DNA from: CAZUCE01 sp964619265
GTDB taxonomy: Bacteria; Planctomycetota; UBA1135; GCA-002686595
Assembly (NCBI GenBank): GCA_964619265.1
Contig: CAZUCE010000003.1
Coordinates: 186,001-250,000, forward strand
DNA: 64,000 nucleotides
Direction of reading: 5' to 3'
In this document: piece by piece, positions 53,375-61,355 of the stretch
Numbering within the stretch: position 1 is the stretch's first letter
How the letters are laid out: each line of letters begins with the position of its first letter
The notes under the pieces: model-generated
The model's input: only the letters and a program-made list of their open reading frames with translations
Databases searched by the model: none
Told to the model about the DNA's origin: nothing
Translations under genes and position numbers: made by a program

Positions 53375-54772
53375 ATGGCTCAAAGACCCTCCGTTCCCAG
53401 CCCCCGCCTCGGTCCGTACTGCTGTTTCACAGGCCAGTACCAACGCCCGATCGCCCAGCGGCTGCTCTTCGTTCTCTTCCACGTGCTTTCTGCCGTGGTT
53501 GCCGCGGCGCTGTGCGTCTACCACCTATCCGGCTTGCTTGGACTCAGCCAAGCGCTCGGTGCCGGTCTGCTCGCCGCGCTGGCGTACGTGGTCACCCTGG
53601 CCTTCCCGCGGCTCCATCTGATCGCCGTTGCGGCCTTGCTCGGCCTGGCCGCGTGGTCCGCGGTCGTTTCCTGGGACGAAGATCGGCCGATCCGGCTCGT
53701 TGCACAGGATGGGCAAGCTCAAACAGACGAAGCCCAACCAGGGGAAGTCGAGAACGCGATCGCCGCAGCCGTGGAAGACCCCCAGTGGCTAGGTCCGTTC
53801 GAAGAAGGCCTCGAACAATCCGACGACTTCTTCCTGCAAGCCACCCGCGTTGCGACCTTCCCGCTGCTGTGCGCGACCTTTGCCGCATTCGCCGCGCTGG
53901 TCCTCCTGCTGACGATTGTCTCGCTGATTCGGTCCCATCGCTTGCCGCGCCGTATCTGGTTCGCACGCTATCACCCGGTCTGGCGACAACCTTTTGCCCC
54001 TTCGGAATCGCCGCACCCGGTGATCGGAGTCGCCTATGTGCGCGAGGACGCGCTGTTGCGCGAGAAGCTCATGTTCCTGCGGCTTGAGCCAAAGTCCAGC
54101 GCCCTGCGGTTTCAGTCGGTGACCGGCTCCGACGCTGGGTCGACCGAATTGGCCGCAGGAGGCGGCCCGGAGCGCATTCCGCTTTCGGGATTGGACTCAG
54201 ATCTTGCGCTGGTGTGTCAGCGCGGGCGCTGGCATCGCGTGGGTCAGCCCTCCGAGGCCCTCGACCTTCGCCTGCTCCTCCGCCGCAAACACGAAGGCTC
54301 GACCAGCCTGCTCGAGGACGCCCGCTGGTCCCAAGCGGCTCGTCTGCCCATCCGCGATCTGTTCGCGGCGGACAACACCGTTTACGGCAAGACCTATACG
54401 GAACCCCAGGACACACGGCTGCTCGGCGTGCTGCTCGACTCACGCCCGAATCTGGATGCGGGCCCGAACGGCCTGCCGCGCTTCACGCTGGTTGCATCGC
54501 GGGCCGGCAAGGTCTTCTGCGAGTATCCGCACCCGGATCTGCTCGGAACGCCCTACGCCGAACAGACCGGCGGGGAGATCCATCTACCCTGGCGCGGCCC
54601 CGAGGACGAGCCGATCGATCTCGAAGTCGATCCGCGCGCCGACTCGCTGCACCACGTCAGCACCTCGAGCGGCTCCTATTACCTGTTCTTCCTGGCATTC
54701 GGCGACCAGGCGGTTGGCCTGCGCGCGGCCCTTGGACTCTCGCGCGCAGACGAGTCGCGGAGGATCGGGTGA
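53375..54772 (+). CDS. membrane protein of unknown function, gene 2 of dynamin operon
   Basis: 465 residues. Two or three membrane helices in the first ~95 residues, an acidic periplasmic loop (about 97-150), another pair of membrane-type stretches near 165-190, and a large cytoplasmic domain (about 195-465). The C-terminal 70 residues include strand-rich sequence with the motif LEVDPRADSLHHVS, which also occurs in altered form near the end of the 55860 protein (LDVDPHDDLPIAVT). No catalytic motif was recognised. A TATCCT hexamer at 53356, 19 bp before the ATG, could be a promoter or simply coincidence. The stop overlaps the next start (GTGA), so translation is coupled. Confidence 0.78.
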   Translation: MAQRPSVPSPRLGPYCCFTGQYQRPIAQRLLFVLFHVLSAVVAAALCVYHLSGLLGLSQALGAGLLAALAYVVTLAFPRLHLIAVAALLGLAAWSAVVSWDEDRPIRLVAQDGQAQTDEAQPGEVENAIAAAVEDPQWLGPFEEGLEQSDDFFLQATRVATFPLLCATFAAFAALVLLLTIVSLIRSHRLPRRIWFARYHPVWRQPFAPSESPHPVIGVAYVREDALLREKLMFLRLEPKSSALRFQSVTGSDAGSTELAAGGGPERIPLSGLDSDLALVCQRGRWHRVGQPSEALDLRLLLRRKHEGSTSLLEDARWSQAARLPIRDLFAADNTVYGKTYTEPQDTRLLGVLLDSRPNLDAGPNGLPRFTLVASRAGKVFCEYPHPDLLGTPYAEQTGGEIHLPWRGPEDEPIDLEVDPRADSLHHVSTSSGSYYLFFLAFGDQAVGLRAALGLSRADESRRIG

Positions 54773-55863
54773 GCGAGCCCGTTCTGTTCCTTACCAGGCG
54801 CGGGCAGGATCGGTTCGGACTGGTCGCCGCCTTAGAACAACGTCGCTCTGGAGCCCTTGGTCGAGAGGGCGCCCGGGCTCGCATGCAACTCGTCCCGAAC
54901 CTCGAGCCACTCATCAGCGGGGACGTTCGCGGGCGCCGAATCGACCTCGGCACGCTGCTACAGCCCAACGTTTCCGGTTGGGACGCGAACGATGCCCTGT
55001 CCGAGGAGCTCTGCGACCTGGCCGGACACTTGATCGAACTGCCCGAGGTCGGAACGCCCGGCGCGAGCGGTGATCAACGACATCCCCTGCGTCTGCGGCT
55101 GCTCGATGACACCACGCCGGAACTTCAACCGCTGTGGCCTGCCCCGGGCGGCGGCTGGTTCGAAATCGACGTGGCTCCCCTGAGGCTCTCCGCGGCTGGG
55201 TTCGCCCATGCGGCCCACCTGGCCGGCGCCGAAGACGGCCGCCCCGCCGACCTGCGGTTGGCGCTTGGTCACGAGCCGCGTATCGCGTCGCTGATCGCGC
55301 TCTTACGCGAAGCGGGTGTGGGCGGCGTCGAACCCGGCGAGCGCTCGTTCCTCGCGGACTGGATCGCGCGGGAACGCGAGTCGGGCGGAGCGGGGCTCGC
55401 GGGCAAGCGCGCCGCCCAGGCTCTTGAATTGCTACGCGCCGTACTCCGGTCGGCCCTGCGAGCCGGCGAACCCATCGAAGCCGAACGCAAGGGGCTGACC
55501 GGCTCGGTCCGGTTGGATCGCGGCGAAACGAGCAGCGAATGGCGCTTCCAGCTCAAAGTCGAGGGCGAGCCCGAGGCCGGGCTCCGCCATCCTGTCGCGC
55601 GTGCCAACCCGGTGGTCCTCGCCCAACTCGTCGAACTCCGCCCGAGCCTGCTTGCACCCCATTGGTTGCTGCTCTTCGAAGGCGGCGGCGGCCGGCCGGC
55701 CCAACTTACGACGGTCGTGGACGCACGCCGGTTTCTGCTCGAACATCCAGAAACCTGGCGTTTCGGCGGCGACGTTCCGCGCGCACTGGAAGTTGGCACC
55801 TCCCTCCTGGACGAAGGGAACGCACTCCCCGGATCAGACGCACAAGCACAGGACCCTTCATGA
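54769..55863 (+). CDS. unknown protein, gene 3 of dynamin operon
   Basis: 364 residues from GTG 54769, which overlaps the previous stop; a longer open frame upstream shadows the previous gene. No signal peptide or membrane helix, so cytoplasmic. It is Leu/Arg/Glu-rich with mixed helix and strand, has no recognisable motif or cysteine cluster, and contains an Arg-rich N-terminus (FLTRRGQDRFG) and strands such as WLLLFEGGGGRP near 290-305. It overlaps the next gene by four bases (ATGA). Strict coupling to its neighbours indicates a fixed-ratio complex. Confidence 0.75.
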   Translation: MSEPVLFLTRRGQDRFGLVAALEQRRSGALGREGARARMQLVPNLEPLISGDVRGRRIDLGTLLQPNVSGWDANDALSEELCDLAGHLIELPEVGTPGASGDQRHPLRLRLLDDTTPELQPLWPAPGGGWFEIDVAPLRLSAAGFAHAAHLAGAEDGRPADLRLALGHEPRIASLIALLREAGVGGVEPGERSFLADWIARERESGGAGLAGKRAAQALELLRAVLRSALRAGEPIEAERKGLTGSVRLDRGETSSEWRFQLKVEGEPEAGLRHPVARANPVVLAQLVELRPSLLAPHWLLLFEGGGGRPAQLTTVVDARRFLLEHPETWRFGGDVPRALEVGTSLLDEGNALPGSDAQAQDPS

Positions 55864-56792
55864 CCCGCCGCGTTCTGCTGCTCGACCATGCGCTTCCGCT
55901 CCTCGCTCCCCGGGGGGACGCCGAGTTCCTCGCGCGAACCCGCGTGCAGCTCCAAGATCCCGATCGAGGCCTGCGATCCCTTCGCGTGTTCCCCAGCGCC
56001 GATTCGCTCGGTCAGCTACGCGGGGCTTCGACCCTTGAGAGCTTTCCGGAGATCATCGAAGAGCTCCTGTCGGAGACCGAACCTCACGAGCCCGAACTCG
56101 AGGTCCGCGTCCCTTCCGAGATCCAAGCCTGGATCCAGCGCAAAGCCCCGCGCACCTGGTCGCTCCTGCTGGAGAACACCCAACTGATGCAGCGCGGCGA
56201 AGCCTACGTGCTCGAGCGCACGCCGGATCGGCTCGAAATTACGCGCCGCCCCGAAGGCGTCCTGCGCGCCGAAGACCTGGCCTGCCCGCTGCTCGACCTT
56301 TGCGACGCGCTGTCCCGGGACCGGATTCCCGGAGTCAGCGGAGTCGTCGCGAAGAACCGGCAACTCGAACCCGCCCTGCAACTCATTCGGCAGGTGATCG
56401 TCTCGCGCTGGTTGACCCGTCGCCTGGGCCCGGGGCTCGTCTGGCACGGACCGAGCCAGTCCTACCGCCTGCGCACGCATCCCGATGCGCCGCGCCTGTC
56501 GGAGGTCGCCTGGGCCAACGAACCCGGAGTCCCGGGTCGCTTCTCCATCGAATTGGAAGGCACGGTCCAACCCTTCGAGCTCGACGTGGACCCCCACGAC
56601 GATCTCCCCATTGCAGTGACCCGCCGCGGCATCTCCTGGTTGCTCGATCCTTCGCGCACAACCGAGACCCTGTTTCTCGATCGCCGTGGAAAACGGCCCT
56701 CCGAACGGGCCGCCGATCGCGAACAAGAAGTCATCGAGGCACCGCGGGTCGCCGAGCCGATCCCGAGCCTTGAGTCTCCACCTGGCCCTTGA
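55860..56792 (+). CDS. unknown protein, gene 4 of dynamin operon
   Basis: 310 residues from ATG 55860, overlapping the previous stop. Cytoplasmic by prediction, no membrane helix. Residues ~190-290 are strand-rich with GLVWHGPSQSYRLR, FSIELEGTVQPFELDVDPHD and GISWLLDPS. The FELDVDPHDD segment resembles the end of the 53375 protein, hinting at a shared domain. No catalytic residues were recognised. The cupin gene starts ten bases after its stop, so the transcript probably continues. Confidence 0.75.
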   Translation: MTRRVLLLDHALPLLAPRGDAEFLARTRVQLQDPDRGLRSLRVFPSADSLGQLRGASTLESFPEIIEELLSETEPHEPELEVRVPSEIQAWIQRKAPRTWSLLLENTQLMQRGEAYVLERTPDRLEITRRPEGVLRAEDLACPLLDLCDALSRDRIPGVSGVVAKNRQLEPALQLIRQVIVSRWLTRRLGPGLVWHGPSQSYRLRTHPDAPRLSEVAWANEPGVPGRFSIELEGTVQPFELDVDPHDDLPIAVTRRGISWLLDPSRTTETLFLDRRGKRPSERAADREQEVIEAPRVAEPIPSLESPPGP

Positions 56793-56802
56793 GTCTGAAA
56801 CC

Positions 56803-57330
56803 ATGACGAACGAAGCCCCCCTCACCCGACACGACCATGGATCGGCGCCCGAGGGCCCCGGCTGGTTCGTCCTCAACGCCAAGGACGGCGTTTGGCGCGA
56901 GAACAAGAACTTTGGACGCTGGGTAGCGTTCGAAGGCTCGGAACGGTTCGAACAACTCGGTCTGAACATTCACATCCTGAATGCGAATCAGCCGGCTTGC
57001 CTCTACCACCACGAGTCCCAAGCCGAGGCGTTCTTGGTGCTCGAAGGCACCGCGCGCCTCATCGTCGAGGGCGAGGAACGTCCTCTCGTGCAGCACGACC
57101 TGTTCTACTGTCCGCCTGGCACAGCTCACGTGCTGGTCGGCGGCCCGGACGGACCGTGCCAGATCCTCATGATGGGCGCACGCACCGGTCAGGCCTCCAT
57201 TCACTATCCCGTGGAGCCCGCGGCCGCGAAGTACGGGGCATCGGTAGAAACGCCAACCGACGATCCCCGGGAGGCATACGCGAACAGCGGCGAGCGCGTC
57301 GAGATTCCATGCCCATGGCCAAACAACTAA
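56803..57330 (+). CDS. cupin-domain protein
   Basis: 175 residues from ATG 56803. A single small beta-barrel cupin: motif 1 around HHESQAEAFLVLEG (two His and Glu residues that could hold metal) and motif 2 YCPPGTAHVLVG (His). The N-terminal W-rich segment (PGWFVLNAKDGVW) precedes the barrel. Such proteins store or sense metal-bound small molecules or act as isomerases/dioxygenases; the reaction cannot be named. It follows the dynamin operon by ten bases and its last codons overlap the next gene's start, so it is part of the same transcript. Confidence 0.88.
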   Translation: MTNEAPLTRHDHGSAPEGPGWFVLNAKDGVWRENKNFGRWVAFEGSERFEQLGLNIHILNANQPACLYHHESQAEAFLVLEGTARLIVEGEERPLVQHDLFYCPPGTAHVLVGGPDGPCQILMMGARTGQASIHYPVEPAAAKYGASVETPTDDPREAYANSGERVEIPCPWPNN

Positions 57331-59168
57331 AGCGTGGACGCCTCGGAATAAGAGAGCTCGCAGGGCTGCTCGCTCTGTGCGGCGCGGGGCTTGCGGCGCT
57401 CCTCGTTCTGGTTCGCCCGATACCGAATCCTGCGCAAGAGGATCCGTTCGAGGCCCCATCCCCGCTCAACGGGGCCTCTGGGCAACTCGATCTGGACGAT
57501 CCTGCGCCCGCGATTGCCGGCGCAAGCCTGCTCGACCTCGCGACGCGCTCTACCAGCGAAGGCCGAACGGCGCCGAAGAACTCCGAACCCATGCTGGGGC
57601 GCTTGGAACAGGTCCGCCTTTGGGACCGTGGCACCGGTGCTCCGATTCCCCATGCCTCGCTGTGGGCTGCTGGCCCTGGGTTCAAAAGCGCGCTGCAGAC
57701 GGATTGCGAGGGCCGGCTGCGCTTGACCCCGGAGGAGTTCGCCCTGGTGACCGAGCTGGGTTCCCGCGTACCCGCGATCGATTTGGCGCTCCGGTTCGCC
57801 GAACGAACCGAACGGCGTATTGAAATCGAACTTCCCGCACACCTCCATGTTCATTTCCCGCCGGGCGACATCCACGACGGCGAGCACGCCGAGGCCGTCT
57901 TGCTCGCTCCTGCTTCGGGCAAGCCCGGCGACACCCTGCCGCGCAGCTACCCCCTCGTTCTCGCGGGCCCCTGGGACAACGGCGGTCTGTTTCTCACTTC
58001 CCGCTCGCGCTCGCCGGCCGGTCATGAAGGGCACCTGCGCTTCGAGCTCGAAGGCCCGCTTCGGAAGTGGCTCGCCCACGCTTCGATTCTCGCCGAGGAT
58101 CTAAACCGCCCGGGACCACCGCTTGAACCGACTCTGATTCAGGCCTCCAAGTCGTCTATCCAGCTTGCGACCGCCCCTTGGCCGTCGGGCGACTACCCCG
58201 CTTCGCTCGAGCTGCGTGCGCTGGGCCGCGCACCGCTCCAGAATCGTCCGCAGCGCCACGGCGTTCTTCCGGCAACCCGAGTCGACTCTCATCGCTTCAC
58301 CAGGGCGAGTCCCCTCATGCAGATGCGGGGACTGTTCGAGGGCGACTACGAGCTAAAGCTATCCCACCCCGCCTTCAAGCCCATGTCTAGGCAGGTGCAC
58401 CTTGAGCCTAACGAGGACCTCTTGGTGGAATTTGAGCAGCAGCCGATTCAGCAGGCACCAACCACCGTCGAAATTCAGATCGCCGAACCCCGGTCGCCGG
58501 TCCCCGAATTCACCTGTTCCCTCGAGTGGCTGCATCCGGAACTCCAAGAATTCGTATCGATCGCGTCAGGGCGCCGGCGGCCCTACGAACGAAACTCGGG
58601 TAGCTCCGTCTGGAAGGACTGGCACTTCAAACACCTGGCTCCCGGCGAGCACCGCTTCGTCGTCCAGGGTTCTTGGTCGAGCAGTGATCTGGTTGGCGCC
58701 GAGCCCGTCGAGTGGACTCGGAGCTCCCACCGACCCGAACACCTCGTCTACTCCTTCGACAACTCGGATCTGACGTGGCTCAGTTTCGACTTCGCTGCAG
58801 GCTTGATCCCAGAGGGCACTCGCAGGATCGAAGTGAAGCTTGTTCGAAATGGTGAGCTCTATGCACAGACGACCCTGAGAGTCTCTCGGGGTCACTTCCT
58901 CCCCGACATCCGCCCGACAAGTCGCTTCCCTTCCGGTCAGAGCATCGATGAGTTCTTTCGAGACTTCGGGGTTCCGGGCGGCACGGGGAGCGACCCGCGG
59001 CCAGAGGCTCAGCAAGTTCGAACCAAGGCAGCTATTCTTCGCAGGGTTCCGGATCTCGAATATGTTCTGCCAGAATTTGAAGACCACGCCTGGTCCAAAG
59101 GGCGGGTCCTCCAAGGCGCACCGGAAGGCGTTCCGCTTCCGGTGTGGATCGTTCGCGTTTCTTCTTAA
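57309..59168 (+). CDS. large membrane-anchored protein of unknown function
   Basis: 619 residues from ATG 57309 (ATG 57315 also possible); it overlaps the cupin stop. One N-terminal membrane helix (near 18-37, LLALCGAGLAALLVLV) anchors it with the rest outside. The extracytoplasmic part has several beta-sandwich-like units: one with VRLWDRGTGAPIPHASLWAA that looks like a carboxypeptidase-regulatory-like fold, and another near FEGDYELKLSHPAFK. No enzyme motif is visible. Such proteins are common in planctomycetes as envelope components. Its role relative to the GTPase operon is unknown. Confidence 0.75.
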   Translation: MPMAKQLKRGRLGIRELAGLLALCGAGLAALLVLVRPIPNPAQEDPFEAPSPLNGASGQLDLDDPAPAIAGASLLDLATRSTSEGRTAPKNSEPMLGRLEQVRLWDRGTGAPIPHASLWAAGPGFKSALQTDCEGRLRLTPEEFALVTELGSRVPAIDLALRFAERTERRIEIELPAHLHVHFPPGDIHDGEHAEAVLLAPASGKPGDTLPRSYPLVLAGPWDNGGLFLTSRSRSPAGHEGHLRFELEGPLRKWLAHASILAEDLNRPGPPLEPTLIQASKSSIQLATAPWPSGDYPASLELRALGRAPLQNRPQRHGVLPATRVDSHRFTRASPLMQMRGLFEGDYELKLSHPAFKPMSRQVHLEPNEDLLVEFEQQPIQQAPTTVEIQIAEPRSPVPEFTCSLEWLHPELQEFVSIASGRRRPYERNSGSSVWKDWHFKHLAPGEHRFVVQGSWSSSDLVGAEPVEWTRSSHRPEHLVYSFDNSDLTWLSFDFAAGLIPEGTRRIEVKLVRNGELYAQTTLRVSRGHFLPDIRPTSRFPSGQSIDEFFRDFGVPGGTGSDPRPEAQQVRTKAAILRRVPDLEYVLPEFEDHAWSKGRVLQGAPEGVPLPVWIVRVSS

Positions 59169-59522
59169 GAACGGAGTCCTGCGCACTGGGTCCTATGCAC
59201 TGGGCCCGATGCACTGGACGCGGCGGACCGGCTCGCTCCTGTGAATTCGCATCCGATAAGCGGGCCGTCCAGGACACCTTAGAGGTCTAGCTGGTGGGCA
59301 GCGAGTCCAGGCCCGTTCGACCCGGTAACCTGGACGCAAGCGAGCTGCCCCCCGGTTCTAGCCGAAGGATTCCGATTCACAGCGCTCCCCATACAGAGCC
59401 TTCGCTGCAGTCGGGCGGCTCCGGGGCGCCCCTCGGTCACAGACCAGCCGAGCGTTCGTTCGGAAGACCCTAGCGAGGAGCCTGCGGCTCCTCGATCCCA
59501 GCCAAACAAGAAACTCGGACCC
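59169..59522. other. intergenic stretch, nothing recognised
   Basis: About 350 bp before the PNPOx gene. Short direct repeats of GCACTGGGTCCTATGCACTGG type occur at 59182-59212. No gene or clear promoter. Confidence 0.4.
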
Positions 59523-60122
59523 TTGAACAAGCCCGTCAGCGACATCGCCTTCACCGATTCGGTCAAACAGCTCCAGCGCCAGGCCGGCTCCCGGGAGATC
59601 TACGAGCAAATGGAATCAGGCCCCGGCTGGCGTACCACCGTGGATGCGCAGCTCAGGCGGTTCCTGGCTCCACTCGACATGTTCTATCTGGCCACCGCGA
59701 ACGCTGCCGGCCAGCCCTACGTGCAGTATCGCGGCGGACCGGCGGGCTTTCTGAAGGTCCTCGACGACAAGACGCTCGGTTTCGCCGAGTACCCGGGAAA
59801 TCGCCAGTACATCTCGTTGGGCAACCTGGCGGAAAACCCAAGGTCTTTCCTGTTCTTGATGGACTACGCGAACAGGCGCCGCATCAAGATCTGGGGAGAA
59901 GCCCGCGCCGCACCGGAGGATCCCGCGCTCCTCGAGAAGTTGAGCGATCCTGCGTATCCCGCGGTTCCAGAGCGCGGCGTGTTGTTCGCCGTGGAGGCCT
60001 GGGACGTCAACTGTCCCCTACACATTCACCGGCGCGTGCTTCGGTCGGAGGTCGAGGAGACGATCCAGAACCTCCGGGACCGCGTTCAAGAACTCGAAAC
60101 TCAGCTCGCCGCACGCACCTGA
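59523..60122 (+). CDS. pyridoxamine 5'-phosphate oxidase-family protein (split-barrel flavin-binding)
   Basis: 199 residues from TTG 59523, the start giving a full split barrel. Features: MFYLATANAAGQPYVQYRGGP, then FAEYPGNRQYISLGNLAENP and FLFLMDYANRRRIKIWGEA, the FMN-binding pattern of PNPOx-like proteins of the general stress type, and a C-terminal helix (EETIQNLRDRVQELETQL). It probably binds FMN or F420-like cofactor and acts on an unknown small molecule; it is not likely to be PdxH itself. Convergent with korB, with a symmetric terminator between them. Confidence 0.88.
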   Translation: MNKPVSDIAFTDSVKQLQRQAGSREIYEQMESGPGWRTTVDAQLRRFLAPLDMFYLATANAAGQPYVQYRGGPAGFLKVLDDKTLGFAEYPGNRQYISLGNLAENPRSFLFLMDYANRRRIKIWGEARAAPEDPALLEKLSDPAYPAVPERGVLFAVEAWDVNCPLHIHRRVLRSEVEETIQNLRDRVQELETQLAART

Positions 60123-60257
60123 CCTTCCTGCGGCCCATCCAATCCGGCTCAGAGGCCTCCTCGGGAGAACTTCCCCTGCTGGGATCGCGCGCGCTGCGGC
60201 GACACGCCGGACGAGCCGGCACGCCAGGACCTACCGCAGCCGAAAGGGGGACGAACA

Positions 60258-60301
60258 GCAAAGCGGGCCACCCGAGTTTGCACTCGAGCGACCCGCTTTG
60301 C
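60258..60301. terminator. bidirectional terminator-like hairpin between convergent genes
   Basis: GCAAAGCGGG (60258-60267) pairs perfectly with CCCGCTTTGC (60292-60301); an inner CGAGT/ACTCG stem surrounds a TTGC loop. It lies between the PNPOx gene and korB, both ending toward it. Neither side has a long T-run. Confidence 0.65.
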
Positions 60302-60335
60302 GATTCGCAGCTGCCATCCTGCCCTTCTCGGCGGG

Positions 60336-61340
60336 TCAGCTAACTTCCCAGCAGTCCTTCGTGTAGAGCAAGTCCTCAAGGCGGCCCGGGCCGCGTCGCT
60401 CGAGCACGTCGGAGACCTGCTCGTTGACGACACCATCAAAAGTCGGCGCGCTGATCTTGCGGAAGATACCGACCGGAGTCGGGACGTTGGGGTCTGCGTC
60501 CATCTCGGCCAGGATCTGGGCCGGGGCGGTCGTGTCGCGGGTGGCGTCCCAAGTGCTTGCTTCGGCGGCCGAGACCAGCTCGACTCCGAAGTCGCGAAAC
60601 CGGACGCCCTTGTCCTGTTCTTTGCCGTAAACGATCGGCTGGCCGTGGTGCAGATCGAAGGTGCGATCGTCCTTGACCTTGCGACCAGAGATCTCCTCGA
60701 AGCAGCCGTCGTTGAAGATCACGCAGTTTTGGAAGATCTCGACGAAGGCCGAGCCCTTGTGGGCCGCGGCTTCTTCGAGCACGGCTTCCATGTGCTTGGG
60801 GTGCGTGTCCATCGTGCGGGCCACGAAGGTGGCTCCAGCGCCGAGGGCCAGGCTGATCGGGTTGAACGGACGGTCGACCGAACCGAAAGGGGTCGACTTG
60901 GTTTTGAGTCCAACCGGTGAGGTCGGAGAATACTGGCCCTTGGTTAGGCCGTAGATCTGGTTGTTGAACAGCAGGATCTTCACGTCCACGTTGCGGCGCA
61001 GCATGTGGATGGTGTGGTTGCCGCCGATCGAAAGGCAGTCGCCGTCCCCGGTGACCATCCAAACGGAGAGGTCCGGGCTAGCGACCTTCACGCCGGTGGC
61101 CACCGCCGGCGCACGGCCATGGATCGTGTGGAACCCGTAGGTGCTCATGTAGTACGGGAAACGGCTGGAGCAGCCGATCCCCGACACGATGCAAGTGTCG
61201 TGGCGCGTGACACCCAGGCGTGCGAGCACGTTCTGGACGCTTGAGAGGATCGAGTAGTCGCCGCAGCCGGGGCACCAGCGGACCTCCTGGTCCGACTTGA
61301 GATCCGCCTTCTTGAGCTTCTGAGTGGCTTCGGGAGTCAT
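60336..61340 (-). CDS. korB: 2-oxoacid:ferredoxin oxidoreductase beta subunit (2-oxoglutarate-type)
   Basis: 334 residues. The N-terminal cysteines (WCPGCGDY, SGIGCSSR) and the thiamine diphosphate motif (TGDGDCLSIGGNH ... LLFNNQIYGLTKGQ) mark the catalytic beta subunit of KorAB/OorAB/VorB-type enzymes. It decarboxylates a 2-oxoacid with CoA and ferredoxin, giving an acyl-CoA; 2-oxoglutarate to succinyl-CoA is the usual assignment. No ferredoxin domain is fused, so a separate ferredoxin is needed. It lies 15 bp downstream of korA in one operon. Such KorAB supplies reduced ferredoxin and TCA flux. Confidence 0.94.
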   Translation of the reverse strand: MTPEATQKLKKADLKSDQEVRWCPGCGDYSILSSVQNVLARLGVTRHDTCIVSGIGCSSRFPYYMSTYGFHTIHGRAPAVATGVKVASPDLSVWMVTGDGDCLSIGGNHTIHMLRRNVDVKILLFNNQIYGLTKGQYSPTSPVGLKTKSTPFGSVDRPFNPISLALGAGATFVARTMDTHPKHMEAVLEEAAAHKGSAFVEIFQNCVIFNDGCFEEISGRKVKDDRTFDLHHGQPIVYGKEQDKGVRFRDFGVELVSAAEASTWDATRDTTAPAQILAEMDADPNVPTPVGIFRKISAPTFDGVVNEQVSDVLERRGPGRLEDLLYTKDCWEVS

Positions 61341-61355
61341 GGAAACGAAGGGTTC

